This document shows positions 18,045 to 23,190 of a stretch of 64,000 bases of DNA, piece by piece. The notes beneath the pieces are model-generated. The model ran no database searches and had not been told where the DNA came from. It worked only from the letters and a program-made list of their open reading frames with translations. The stretch's first letter is position 1; each line of letters begins with the position of its first letter. The stretch spans positions 868,001 to 932,000 of the forward strand of contig JABTUN010000001.1 in the NCBI GenBank assembly GCA_015075365.1, written 5' to 3'. The position numbers and the translations under genes are program-made. This stretch comes from Verrucomicrobiaceae bacterium. Lineage in GTDB: Bacteria > Verrucomicrobiota > Verrucomicrobiia > Verrucomicrobiales > Verrucomicrobiaceae.

Positions 18045-18354
18045 TTGACGGCCTAATAAGACTGTGGCAGACTTCGTTTACCTTCACTACAAGCCATGAA
18101 CACCAACCGGACACAACTTAACTCAACCAAGCGCTTCGAGCGTCAGGGAGAGATTTTGGTCGCCGGTCTCGGTCGTCACTTGAGTGACCATGGTAAAAGA
18201 CTGATGCCCGCCTACCCGGCCTGCGACTGGAGCCTCTCCATAAACCAACCCCATCACGAGCAGGGCGAATTTGCGCCCACCTAGCCTCCAAAGGCCAGTT
18301 TTCCGAAGGAAGCCCTGCTCGCCCACTCCAAGGCGGCAGGGCTTCTTCTTTTTC
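18045..18354 (+). ncRNA. Possible small transcript between znuA and the tRNA island
   Basis: A TTGACG hexamer at 18045-18050 could serve as a -35 box, although the -10 is weak, and a strong intrinsic terminator closes the unit. Within it, small perfect hairpins are visible (CGCT-TCG-AGCG near 18131; GTCAC-TTGA-GTGAC near 18175). A 62-codon ORF (18096-18284) is present but has no clear ribosome binding site and no recognisable product. It could be a small RNA or a small protein gene. Low certainty. Confidence 0.3.
18309..18354 (+). terminator. Strong intrinsic terminator
   Basis: A 10-bp stem (18309-18318 with 18336-18345), extended by an inner 4-bp stem CGCC/GGCG, is followed by a tail with eight T in ten bases. 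Confidence 0.85.
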
Positions 18355-18446
18355 CCCGTCCAGTTTCGAGATCCAACCTCAACCCCATTTCATCCGACCC
18401 TTTTGAACCCATCCGCGGCCTGACCGCCGCAACCCCTCACAGCACG

Positions 18447-18482
18447 AAAAAACCCCGGCATCGACTGCAATCGACACCGGGG
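18447..18482 (-). terminator. Intrinsic terminator on the minus strand
   Basis: CCCCGG/CCGGGG closes an inner TCGA/TCGA stem; on the minus strand the hairpin is followed by TTTTTT (complement of 18447-18452). Confidence 0.8.
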
Positions 18483-18580
18483 CCAGGCCGCCAGGCAGAC
18501 TCCGGGAGGAGCCGTTTTGAGACACCAAGCAAGGACCTGAGAGCAGGTTTGCACCCTCCACCCGAATGTCAACCATGACA
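18447..18580 (-). ncRNA. Candidate minus-strand small RNA with its own terminator
   Basis: Read on the minus strand, a TTGACA hexamer near 18571 is followed by about 120 nt with two hairpins (ACCTG-CTCT-CAGGT and a CTCC/GGAG stem) and then a two-part terminator hairpin (18453-18482) with six T. No ORF is convincing, and no conserved SRP, 6S or tmRNA signature is present. It points away from the tRNA array, marking the array's left boundary. Confidence 0.4.
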
Positions 18581-18779
18581 GCCATCGAATACGCAAAGTT
18601 CTTATGCCAAGGCGAGGAACGAGGGGGATTTTTGTCCCAATTTCACAGAACCAAACGGCTTCCCTGGGAGGTGTGCCACAAACACCGAAACATCCGCCGT
18701 GAAACACCTGCGGGTGCGACGCCAGCGATGGACTGACACAGCTCCATCCCGCGCGTGGCAGCGGTGTTCGTTCTTTATT

Positions 18780-18813
18780 GGCAGATCGCCCCTCAAAATG
18801 GGGCCGATCTGCC
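18780..18813 (+). ncRNA. tRNA minihelix-like hairpin (acceptor plus T-arm shape)
   Basis: Arms of about 13 bp with a single bulge close a 7-nt loop (TCAAAAT). The 7-bp outer helix GCAGATC/GATCTGC is followed by CA. Stem length and loop size match an acceptor/T-arm minihelix. May be an array fossil or a tRNA mimic. Confidence 0.4.
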
Positions 18814-18898
18814 ATCCAAGGGCACAGAGGGCGGCAAATAGTGGCCTGACTCTGGGGAGAGTGTGTGGTGGTGTGGCCGCCTCTGTGCCCTTGGATGG
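18812..18898. repeat. 23-bp inverted repeat
   Basis: Arms 18812-18835 and 18876-18898 are complementary over 23 bp with one bulged base; the loop is about 40 nt. No transposase or terminal duplications are seen, so this is either a long RNA hairpin or a MITE-like remnant. Confidence 0.75.
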
Positions 18899-18950
18899 TA
18901 GAACGCAGATTTTCCAATGTGGTGCAGCCGTCCCGGCTGTTCCCAAACAT

Positions 18951-19025
18951 ACGGCGGTGGCAGACAAGCAATGCACGGGCCTCCAAAACCCGAAAATGTG
19001 GGCGCGATACCCACCCGTCGTGCCA
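18951..19025 (+). tRNA. tRNA-Trp (CCA), divergent
   Basis: Acceptor ACGGCGG/CCGTCGT, discriminator G, encoded CCA. Anticodon loop CTCCAAA with a C-A mismatch at 31-39. T-arm GTGGG/CCCAC with loop CGCGATA, so positions 54-56 are CGC instead of TTC. The D-arm is reduced to 3 bp and its loop lacks GG (it has AAGCA). A cloverleaf forms, but the canonical elbow cannot. Confidence 0.8.
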
Positions 19026-19040
19026 TTTCAAAACAAGAAC

Positions 19041-19131
19041 GCGGCGGTAGATCGCTAAAGAGGCGACCACCCGGGCTGTAACCCCGACGCTCTTCGGAGC
19101 CAGCACGGAGCATTACCGTGACGCCGCACCC
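19041..19131 (+). tRNA. tRNA-Tyr (GTA), class II
   Basis: Acceptor GCGGCGG/ACGCCGC (last pair mismatched), discriminator A followed by CCC instead of CCA. Anticodon loop CTGTAAC. Long variable arm GCTC-TTCG-GAGC as expected for Tyr. T-arm CACGG/CCGTG with loop AGCATTA (G55 C56). Confidence 0.75.
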
Positions 19132-19135
19132 CTTT

Positions 19136-19224
19136 CATGGAGCGCATGCGCCATGCCCGGCACGACAGAGGATCACCACGCCACAGGTTAGGCGGGTAGG
19201 TCGTGTCACCGCATGCGCTTCATG
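19136..19224 (+). ncRNA. 89-nt long hairpin RNA inside the tRNA array
   Basis: A 15-bp basal stem (19136-19150 with 19210-19224, one G-U) encloses an asymmetric internal loop (10 nt against 4), a 6-bp CACGAC/GTCGTG helix and an apical ACC-A-CGCC/GGCG-GGT stem. It replaces a tRNA in the series and is followed by the usual CCA-TTTCA junction. No tRNA fold fits. The long stem with an asymmetric loop recalls Y RNAs, but that is only a shape similarity. Confidence 0.55.
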
Positions 19225-19237
19225 GCCCATTTCAAAT

Positions 19238-19309
19238 GGCAGGGAGAGCCAGCGCTCCAGCATGTCTCATACGCATGCTTCGCCGGTGCAACTCCGGCCC
19301 CTGCATCCA
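19238..19309 (+). tRNA. tRNA-Met (CAT), divergent
   Basis: Acceptor GGCAGGG/CCCTGCA with a G-A mismatch at position 1-72, discriminator T, CCA. Anticodon loop CTCATAC. Very small D-loop (CAGC) closed by GAGC/GCTC. T-loop TGCAACT. An unpaired 1-72 end is reminiscent of initiator tRNA, and a tRNA-Ile(CAT) identity cannot be excluded. Confidence 0.7.
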
Positions 19310-19315
19310 TTCAAA

Positions 19316-19391
19316 GGTCGTGAAGAAGAACAGCAGACTCGCCTCCTTGTCAGGGAGGAGACAGCGGGGGCAGCACCCGTCGCGACCGCCA
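19316..19391 (+). tRNA. tRNA-Asp (GTC)
   Basis: Acceptor GGTCGTG/CGCGACC, discriminator G, CCA. Anticodon stem CCTCC/GGAGG with loop TTGTCAG. T-loop GGCAGCA (G55 C56). D-arm weakly paired, its loop containing AACAGCA rather than GG. Confidence 0.8.
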
Positions 19392-19399
19392 ATTTCCAA

Positions 19400-19475
19400 G
19401 GGCTCGTAGTGATAGAAGGCAGCACGGCCGGCTTGCACCCGGCAAGCGACGGAGCGTTACCGTCCGAGTCCACCA
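19400..19475 (+). tRNA. tRNA-Ala (TGC)
   Basis: Acceptor GGGCTCG/CGAGTCC with a G-T at the third pair, discriminator A, CCA. Anticodon stem GCCGG/CCGGC, loop CTTGCAC. T-arm GACGG/CCGTC with loop AGCGTTA (G55 C56). The D-loop contains AGGCAG. Confidence 0.8.
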
Positions 19476-19483
19476 TTTTAGAA

Positions 19484-19557
19484 TCCTCGGTGATCTAGCA
19501 GTAGGATGCCGCTCTGTTAAAGCGGCTGCGTTGGTGCGAATCCAACCTGAGGAGCCA
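19484..19557 (+). tRNA. tRNA-Asn (GTT)
   Basis: Acceptor TCCTCGG/CTGAGGA, discriminator G, CCA. Anticodon stem CCGCT/AGCGG, loop CTGTTAA. D-stem ATCT/GGAT with loop AGCAGTA. T-arm GTTGG/CCAAC with loop TGCGAAT (T55 replaced by G). One of the best-formed members of the divergent class. Confidence 0.88.
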
Positions 19558-19567
19558 GTTTCAAGAT

Positions 19568-19648
19568 GCCCACAAGGTGTAACGGAGAGTCTGCACGCAC
19601 CGCTTCTAACGGTAGAGGTTCCAGGTTCGAGTCCTGGTGTGGGTTCCA
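19568..19648 (+). tRNA. tRNA-Arg (TCT), canonical elbow
   Basis: Acceptor GCCCACA/TGTGGGT, discriminator T, CCA. Anticodon loop CTTCTAA. The D-loop keeps GG (AACGGAG), and the T-arm CCAGG/CCTGG has the normal loop TTCGAGT. One of three array tRNAs that keep both GG and TTC. Confidence 0.85.
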
Positions 19649-19660
19649 TTTTTCAAAGAC

Positions 19661-19815
19661 GGAGCACGTCCGGCATAGACGAGGAAACGGTCCCGAAAAC
19701 CGCTGCGCCATAGCACGGCGTCCAGAGTGCAACGGCTAGCGCGATAGCGCATCATTTCAGTCGCGGAGCGCATTTAGCATAGCCGCAGGAGCGGCAATTC
19801 TCTGGTGCTCCGCCA
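19661..19815 (+). tRNA. tRNA-Ser (CGA) with a 65-nt T-loop insertion
   Basis: Acceptor GGAGCAC/GTGCTCC (perfect), discriminator G, CCA. Anticodon loop CCCGAAA, so position 33 is C. Class II variable arm CGCC/GGCG. T-stem CAGAG (19723-19727) pairs with CTCTG (19800-19804), but between TGCAA and TT of the T-loop lies an insertion at about 19733-19797. GCAA flanks the insertion on both sides. Removing it restores the 7-nt loop TGCAATT. Whether it is spliced is unknown. Confidence 0.75.
19733..19797 (+). other. T-loop insertion (intron-like) in tRNA-Ser
   Basis: 65 nt beginning CGGCTAGCGCGATAGCGC, with a GCGC-GATA-GCGC hairpin and terminal complementarity CGGCTA/TAGCCG. A clear homologue sits at the same T-loop position of tRNA-Leu(GAG) at 23630-23696. 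Too small for a group I or II intron. Confidence 0.65.
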
Positions 19816-19823
19816 CTTTTCAT

Positions 19824-19897
19824 CCCTCCGTAGCTCAACAGCAGAGCACCCGCCCGATAAGCGGGAGACCGTGGCGCGACACCACGCCGAGGGACCA
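19824..19897 (+). tRNA. tRNA-Ile (GAT)
   Basis: Acceptor CCCTCCG/CCGAGGG with one C-C mismatch, discriminator A, CCA. D-stem GCTC/GAGC, loop AACAGCA. Anticodon stem CCCGC/GCGGG, loop CCGATAA, so position 33 is C rather than T. T-arm CGTGG/CCACG with loop CGCGACA. Confidence 0.8.
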
Positions 19898-19906
19898 ATC
19901 TCCAAA

Positions 19907-19981
19907 CGCTGGATGGCTCAGACAGATGAGCGGCGGGTTGAAAATCCGCAGAGGTTGGCGCGCTACCAACTCCAGCGACCA
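19907..19981 (+). tRNA. tRNA-Phe (GAA)
   Basis: Perfect acceptor CGCTGGA/TCCAGCG, discriminator A, CCA. D-stem GCTC/GAGC with loop AGACAGAT (no GG). Anticodon loop TTGAAAA. T-arm GTTGG/CCAAC with loop CGCGCTA (G55 C56). Confidence 0.83.
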
Positions 19982-19988
19982 CTTCATC

Positions 19989-20119
19989 GCGGCATTGATG
20001 TAACAGCAACATGCCTGTCTTCCAAACAGAGTATGTCGGTGCAGTTGCCTTCGGCTACGCCAAATGGCTTCGCATTGAGTATTGCGCTACCGCGCATGGC
20101 GTTCCGACATGCCGCACCA
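19989..20119 (+). tRNA. tRNA-Gly (TCC) with a 57-nt T-loop insertion
   Basis: Perfect acceptor GCGGCAT/ATGCCGC, discriminator A, CCA. D-stem ATGT/ACAT with loop AACAGCA. Anticodon loop CTTCCAA. T-stem GTCGG (20035-20039) and CCGAC (20104-20108) are separated by TGCA, an insertion (about 20044-20100) and GTT; a GTT occurs at both edges of the insertion. The inserted sequence differs from the Ser/Leu pair but also has a CGGCTA followed by short hairpins. Confidence 0.75.
20044..20100 (+). other. T-loop insertion (intron-like) in tRNA-Gly
   Basis: 57 nt with small hairpins (GCC-TTC-GGC, GCC-AAAT-GGC). It shares only a CGGCTA-CGC core with the Ser/Leu insertions, so it may be a distant or independent insertion at nearly the same T-loop position. 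Confidence 0.6.
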
Positions 20120-20127
20120 AATTCGAA

Positions 20128-20204
20128 GCTCTCAAAGTGTAAGAGCCATGCACGCCACTTTGCGAAGGTGGAAGCTCGAGGTGCAAGTCCTCGTGAGAGC
20201 ACCA
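20128..20204 (+). tRNA. tRNA-Arg (GCG)
   Basis: Perfect acceptor GCTCTCA/TG A-G-A-G-C complement at 20194-20200, discriminator A, CCA. Anticodon stem CCACT/GGTGG, loop TTGCGAA. D-loop long with GAGCC, no GG. T-arm CGAGG/CCTCG with loop TGCAAGT. Confidence 0.8.
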
Positions 20205-20288
20205 GTCATTAATGACGAATGATGAAATCCGAATGACGAATGGCCTGCATTTCCATGCTTCGTCATTCGTCATTCGTCATTCCTCCCT
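20205..20288. repeat. Low-complexity palindrome between tRNA genes
   Basis: Arms near 20211-20242 and 20254-20281 are built from degenerate copies of GAATGAC/GTCATTC and are mutually complementary. It forms a long hairpin, lies in a spacer that is otherwise about 10 nt long, and holds no gene. Confidence 0.7.
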
Positions 20289-20364
20289 GCCCCTGTGGCC
20301 GACTGAGAAAGGCACCGATCTCGTAAATCGGATCATGTGAGCGCAAATCTCACCGGGGGAGCCA
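20289..20364 (+). tRNA. tRNA-Thr (CGT)
   Basis: Acceptor GCCCCTG/CGGGGGA with a G-A first pair, discriminator G, CCA. D-stem GCC/GGC. Anticodon stem CCGAT/ATCGG, loop CTCGTAA. T-arm GTGAG/CTCAC with loop CGCAAAT. Confidence 0.8.
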
Positions 20365-20372
20365 TTTCAAAC

Positions 20373-20448
20373 ACCCTGCATGTTGTAACAGAAAGCATTC
20401 CTCGTTGTGAACGAGGCGGTGCCGGTGCGACTCCGGCTGTGGGAACCA
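20373..20448 (+). tRNA. tRNA-His (GTG), imperfect acceptor
   Basis: Anticodon stem CCTCG/CGAGG with loop TTGTGAA and T-arm GCCGG/CCGGC with loop TGCGACT are clear; discriminator A and CCA are present. The acceptor pairs only if one T is bulged (CCC-GCA with TGTGGG), so the 5' end is uncertain. Confidence 0.65.
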
Positions 20449-20457
20449 TTTCATCCT

Positions 20458-20532
20458 CGTGCGCAAGGCAAAGAGCCGAGCCAGCGGTCTGCAACACCGC
20501 ATTACCCAGTGCGAGCCTGGGGCGCACGTCCA
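20458..20532 (+). tRNA. tRNA-Cys (GCA)
   Basis: Perfect acceptor CGTGCGC/GCGCACG, discriminator T, CCA. Anticodon stem GCGGT/ACCGC, loop CTGCAAC. D-stem GGC/GCC with a loop containing GAGCC. T-arm CCCAG/CTGGG with loop TGCGAGC. Confidence 0.85.
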
Positions 20533-20540
20533 CTTTTCAT

Positions 20541-20616
20541 CGGATACGAGAGAGCCAGCGAACTCACTTGGTTTGGGACCAAGAGGCGCCCGGGGCAGCA
20601 CCGGGGTATCCGACCA
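20541..20616 (+). tRNA. tRNA-Pro (TGG)
   Basis: Perfect acceptor CGGATAC/GTATCCG, discriminator A, CCA. Anticodon stem CTTGG/CCAAG, loop TTTGGGA. D-loop contains CCAGCG, no GG. T-arm CCCGG/CCGGG with loop GGCAGCA. Confidence 0.85.
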
Positions 20617-20622
20617 TTTCAT

Positions 20623-20694
20623 TGGTCTGTAGCTCAGTGGTAGAGCATCAGGCTCATAACCTGAAGCGCGCTGGTTCGAATCCAGCCGGACCGA
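20623..20694 (+). tRNA. tRNA-Met (CAT), canonical elbow, no encoded CCA
   Basis: Acceptor TGGTCTG/CGGACCG, discriminator A. D-stem GCTC/GAGC with loop AGTGGTA. Anticodon stem TCAGG/CCTGA, loop CTCATAA. T-arm GCTGG/CCAGC with loop TTCGAAT. It looks like an ordinary bacterial tRNA and lacks the CCA found on its neighbours; tRNA-Ile(CAT) is an alternative. Confidence 0.9.
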
Positions 20695-20808
20695 TTATTC
20701 AAAAGCGTAGAGCAGAGCGCAAAGAGCAGAGAGTCCAAACCATCGTCAAAGCACGCGATGAACTCGTTGGGAACTCTTCGCTCTAAGCCCCTAGCCCTTC
20801 GCTCATTT
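20695..20808. repeat. Low-complexity inverted repeat spacer
   Basis: Two arms rich in GAGCAGAG-like and CTCTTCGC-like motifs are roughly complementary, giving one long imperfect hairpin. No gene is seen in these 114 nt. Confidence 0.55.
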
Positions 20809-20884
20809 AGCCCTGTAGCTCAAACAGCAGAGCATGCGCCTTTGAAGCGCAGAGTTGATGGTGCAAGTCCATCCAGGGCCGCCA
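20809..20884 (+). tRNA. tRNA-Gln (TTG)
   Basis: Acceptor AGCCCTG/CAGGGCC (first pair A-C), discriminator G, CCA. D-stem GCTC/GAGC, loop AAACAGCA. Anticodon stem TGCGC/GCGCA, loop CTTTGAA. T-arm GATGG/CCATC with loop TGCAAGT. Confidence 0.87.
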
Positions 20885-20891
20885 ATTTCAT

Positions 20892-20967
20892 GCCCAAGTA
20901 GTCCAACAGCAGAGATAACCGTCTCAGAAGCGGTCAAGTGCGGGTGCAAGTCCCGCCTTGGGCACCA
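20892..20967 (+). tRNA. tRNA-Leu (CAG) with a short variable arm
   Basis: Perfect acceptor GCCCAAG/CTTGGGC, discriminator A, CCA. Anticodon stem ACCGT/GCGGT, loop CTCAGAA. The variable loop is only 5 nt (CAAGT), whereas bacterial tRNA-Leu normally has a long arm. D-loop AACAGCA; T-arm GCGGG/CCCGC with loop TGCAAGT. Confidence 0.85.
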
Positions 20968-21036
20968 TTCATCGCGAAGAACGACCGGCAAAGCAGGCTA
21001 ACTCGATGCTCTTTGCCCTTCGCTCGACGCTTCTTG
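20968..21036. repeat. Low-complexity inverted repeat spacer
   Basis: Arms near 20974-20997 and 21008-21034 (GCGAAGAACGACCGGCAAAG against CTTTGCCC and GACGCTTCTT) are complementary over most of their length. No gene. Confidence 0.5.
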
Positions 21037-21112
21037 GCTCCCGTAGCTCAATGTATAGAGCGCCGCGCTTCGAACGCGGAGGTTGAGGGCGGAAATCCTT
21101 CCGGGAGTGCTA
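21037..21112 (+). tRNA. tRNA-Arg (TCG)
   Basis: Acceptor GCTCCCG/CGGGAGT, discriminator G, followed by CTA instead of CCA. D-stem GCTC/GAGC with loop AATGTATA. Anticodon stem CCGCG/CGCGG, loop CTTCGAA. T-arm GAGGG/CCTTC with loop CGGAAAT, the only array T-loop lacking C56. Confidence 0.8.
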
Positions 21113-21123
21113 TTTTAACGTAG

Positions 21124-21168
21124 CACGAGTTTTCCAACTCGTGGCTGAACGAACTGGAAAGTTCGTTC
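21124..21168 (+). other. Paired hairpins with complementary loops
   Basis: Hairpin 1: CACGAGTT-TTCC-AACTCGTG (21124-21143). Hairpin 2: a perfect 9-bp stem 21147-21155/21160-21168 closing loop GGAA. The tetraloops TTCC and GGAA are exact complements and could kiss. Confidence 0.7.
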
Positions 21169-21174
21169 GACAAA

Positions 21175-21268
21175 GGAACACCAACCGGACCAGCGAGCCG
21201 GGACTCGGTGCTAACGAGATCGTGCCGCCAACGCGCGGCATGAGGAGCATGTCCTCGGCGTTCCGCCA
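21175..21268 (+). tRNA. tRNA-Ser (GCT), class II
   Basis: Acceptor GGAACAC/GCGTTCC with one A-C mismatch, discriminator G, CCA. D-stem CCGG/CCGG with loop ACCAGCGAG. Anticodon loop GTGCTAA. Long variable arm TGCCGC/GCGGCA. T-arm TGAGG/CCTCG with loop AGCATGT. Confidence 0.78.
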
Positions 21269-21280
21269 TTTTCGAGGTGA

Positions 21281-21300
21281 CACAGACACTCCTGTCTGTG
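21281..21300. repeat. REP-like hairpin (ACTCCT loop)
   Basis: CACAGAC-ACTCCT-GTCTGTG, a perfect 7-bp stem. The same ACTCCT-loop element recurs at 22365 and, inside a gene, at 38731. It lies in the leader of the RNA ligase gene. Confidence 0.7.
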
Positions 21301-21331
21301 ATTCAGCTCAGCACAAAAACCACACAGTGCC

Positions 21332-22357
21332 ATGAAACGCAAACTTGCCTCCATCCAGAGCGTCCTCGCCATCGACCCGATCGCGAATGCAGATGCCATC
21401 GAGCTGGCCCGCATCCAGGGATGGCAGTGCGTGGTGAAAAAAGGCGAGTTCCGCGTGGGCGATGCCGGGGTCTTCTTCGAGATCGACTCGGTGCCTCCCG
21501 ATGACGAGCGATTCGCCTTCCTTTGGCGTCCGAAAGACGGCTCCATGGTTGCTCAGCCAGCGAATTTTCGTCTGCGCACGCTCCGCCTTCGCGGGATGCT
21601 CTCGCAGGGGCTCCTCATGCCGCTCGCGCAGTTCCCGGAGATTCCATCCGGCCTGACCACGGGCTCCGATGTCACGGAAATCCTCCGCATTACGAAGTGG
21701 GAGCCGCAAATCCCGCTCAACGATGAAGTGGACGGCCCCTTCCTCCCCGGTGTGCCCAAAACGGACGAAATGCGTGTGCAGAGCGTTCCCGAAGTGCTCA
21801 CCGAGATCGCAGGAAAGCCCTACGTCATCACCGTGAAGTGCGACGGCACTTCCGCCACCTACGGCATGAACCGCCAGACCGGCGTCTTCACCGTTTGTGG
21901 CCGGAATTGGAGCATTAAACGCGGCACCAATGCCTACTGGCATGCTGCGGAGAAATACGGCCTCGAAGCCCTGCTCGGGCGATTCCCTCAATGGATCATC
22001 CAGGCCGAGCTTGTCGGCCCCGGCATTCAAAAGAACCGCCTCGGCCTCAAAGGCATCGAGTTGCGTGTCTTCAATGTCTATGACCAGGAAAGAGGCCGCT
22101 ACCTCGATCACGACGAAGCTGCCGCCATGCTCGCGACACACGGCCTTCCCATGGTCGATGTGCTGGAACGCGGTGAAAGCTTCGCGCATGATCAGGCATC
22201 TCTGCTTGCCCTTGCTGAAGGGTTTTATCCCGGCACGCAAAACGAGCGCGAAGGCCTCGTCATCCGTCCCCAAACGGAAACGCACAGCCTCGTGCTCGGC
22301 GGCCGTCTTTCGTTCAAGGCTATCAGCAATCGCTTCCTCCTCAAAGGCGGCGATTGA
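21332..22357 (+). CDS. ATP-dependent RNA ligase, DraRnl (Rnl5) type
   Basis: 341 residues, matching the DraRnl family. An N-terminal OB-like domain (residues 1-155) precedes the nucleotidyltransferase domain. Motif I is KCDGTSATYG with the adenylated Lys near residue 171; motif III is ELRVFNVYD; motif IV EGLVIRP near residue 309; motif V LSFKAISNRFLLK at the end. DraRnl seals 3'-OH/5'-PO4 nicks in RNA, preferring an RNA strand on the 3'-OH side. It is embedded in the tRNA array in the same orientation, so array tRNAs are plausible substrates (inference). Start ATG 21332 follows a REP-like hairpin. Confidence 0.88.
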   Translation: MKRKLASIQSVLAIDPIANADAIELARIQGWQCVVKKGEFRVGDAGVFFEIDSVPPDDERFAFLWRPKDGSMVAQPANFRLRTLRLRGMLSQGLLMPLAQFPEIPSGLTTGSDVTEILRITKWEPQIPLNDEVDGPFLPGVPKTDEMRVQSVPEVLTEIAGKPYVITVKCDGTSATYGMNRQTGVFTVCGRNWSIKRGTNAYWHAAEKYGLEALLGRFPQWIIQAELVGPGIQKNRLGLKGIELRVFNVYDQERGRYLDHDEAAAMLATHGLPMVDVLERGESFAHDQASLLALAEGFYPGTQNEREGLVIRPQTETHSLVLGGRLSFKAISNRFLLKGGD

Positions 22358-22364
22358 TCAGTGA

Positions 22365-22432
22365 TGCAGACACTCCTGTCTGCATGTGCCTCAGGAAACG
22401 AAGCCTCCAAAAGGCAGACAAGAGTGTCCGCC
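22365..22432. repeat. REP-like element, two inverted ACTCCT-loop hairpins
   Basis: TGCAGAC-ACTCCT-GTCTGCA (22365-22384) is followed by an inverted, slightly decayed copy GGCAGAC-AAGAGT-GTCCGCC (22412-22432). Outer flanks AGTGA and TCACT match the copy at 38727-38790. Confidence 0.75.
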
Positions 22433-22454
22433 TCACTTCAAACCAAACCATTTC

Positions 22455-23190
22455 AATCAACGGGCCGTCGGTCCCGCGAGGAAACTCGAAAACCGATGGG
22501 GGCATGGCCCCGACAGCCGGTGTGAGCCGGTCAGAGGCGAAGGTGCCTGAAAACCTTCGCGCCGTGAGTCATCACGGACAGCCCATGCAAGCCCAGGCCT
22601 CCCGCGAAAGCGAGCGATCACGGCTCCCAAGCCGTGGTCGTCATGGCGATGCAGGTATCGTGGAAAGAACGGCGGCTCAGATGCCCGGAAACGGGGAACA
22701 TCAGCCGCTGGAGAGTAACGGGTGGTGCCGACCTCACGATGAACCAGCCTGCGAACCAGCATGGCCAAGGGTAGTGCCAGCCATCCGAGCCTTGTCGGCA
22801 AGGGTGATGGCGCAGAGCGAGAGGCTCCGGCCGCAGCGATGCGGACGTGGTCTTGAGACTCCGTCGAGTAACCGGCAGGTGAAAGGCAGACGGTGTGTGG
22901 CATTTCGCAGCCCAAAAGGCGGCGACAACCACTGGACACACGCATCGTCGCAGGTTTGCAGCTCCTCGGAAGAGCATCTGACTACGAATCAGATTCCAAA
23001 CGCAAAGAGGTGTCCGGTGTGACGAGCCAAATAGCTCAATCCTCCAGCCAGGTTGGCAATGGAGGCACCCGAGGGCCGCAAGCCCGGAGGTGTCGGTGTG
23101 AATCCGCACATAAGGGGCAGCTCCCCTGAACGGCCCAAAAGGTCGGTGGTAGGTGCAGCGCCGAGAATCGTCACGCGACAAGTGAAACGC
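22455..23190 (+). ncRNA. Candidate large structured RNA within the tRNA array
   Basis: About 730 nt without a convincing ORF and dense in stable hairpins. Examples are a cloverleaf-like unit near 22503-22595 (GCATGGC/CCCATGC ends, CCGG/CCGG arm, 8-bp stem with an 8-nt loop containing TGA) and a 10-11 bp helix around 22614-22641. A three-part hairpin GCGGCT/AGCCGC, GATG/CATC, CCCG-GAAA-CGGG lies at 22672-22708, and AGGGG/CCCCT near 23113. The tRNA-Arg-like element at 22945 lies inside it. Giant ornate RNAs such as GOLLD and ROOL are known from phage tRNA clusters, so a similar RNA is possible; no family motif was matched. Confidence 0.4.
22945..23029 (+). tRNA. tRNA-Arg (ACG)-like, no normal T-arm
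   Basis: Ends TCGTCGC/GTGACGA pair over 7 bp, followed by G and CCA. D-arm GCTC/GAGC and anticodon arm TCTGA/TCAGA with loop CTACGAA are clear. In place of a T-arm, GTTTG (22954-22958) pairs with CAAAC (22997-23001), closing a truncated two-arm structure. A degenerate tRNA or a tRNA mimic. Confidence 0.5.

Larger units (their letters stand above)
18583..18950 (+). other. Structured non-coding leader of the tRNA array
   Basis: No credible ORF. The stretch holds several tRNA-like or hairpin elements. GGTGT-loop-ACACC (18672-18688) has the shape of a 7-nt anticodon loop. GATGG/CCATC lies near 18727-18748. A 12-13 bp minihelix with a 7-nt loop is at 18780-18813, and a 23-bp inverted repeat at 18812-18898. 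Spacer-like CCAATTTCA at about 18637 resembles the junctions after array tRNAs. Probably transcribed with the array; function unknown. Confidence 0.4.

Noticed and set aside
18447..18580. SRP RNA, 6S RNA or tmRNA for the minus-strand small RNA
   Set aside because: The conserved SRP apical loop, a 6S open bubble and tmRNA ends are not present.
18390..19106. Minus-strand ORF of 238 codons and smaller ORFs across 18.4-24.9 kb
   Set aside because: They run through tRNA genes, terminators and hairpins and show no protein motifs.
20205..20288. Possible CRISPR-like short repeats
   Set aside because: The repeats are degenerate words forming one palindrome, with no unique spacers of constant length and no cas genes.
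22455..23190. RNase P RNA or group I intron for the structured region
   Set aside because: No conserved RNase P P4 sequence and no recognisable group I P7/P3 core.
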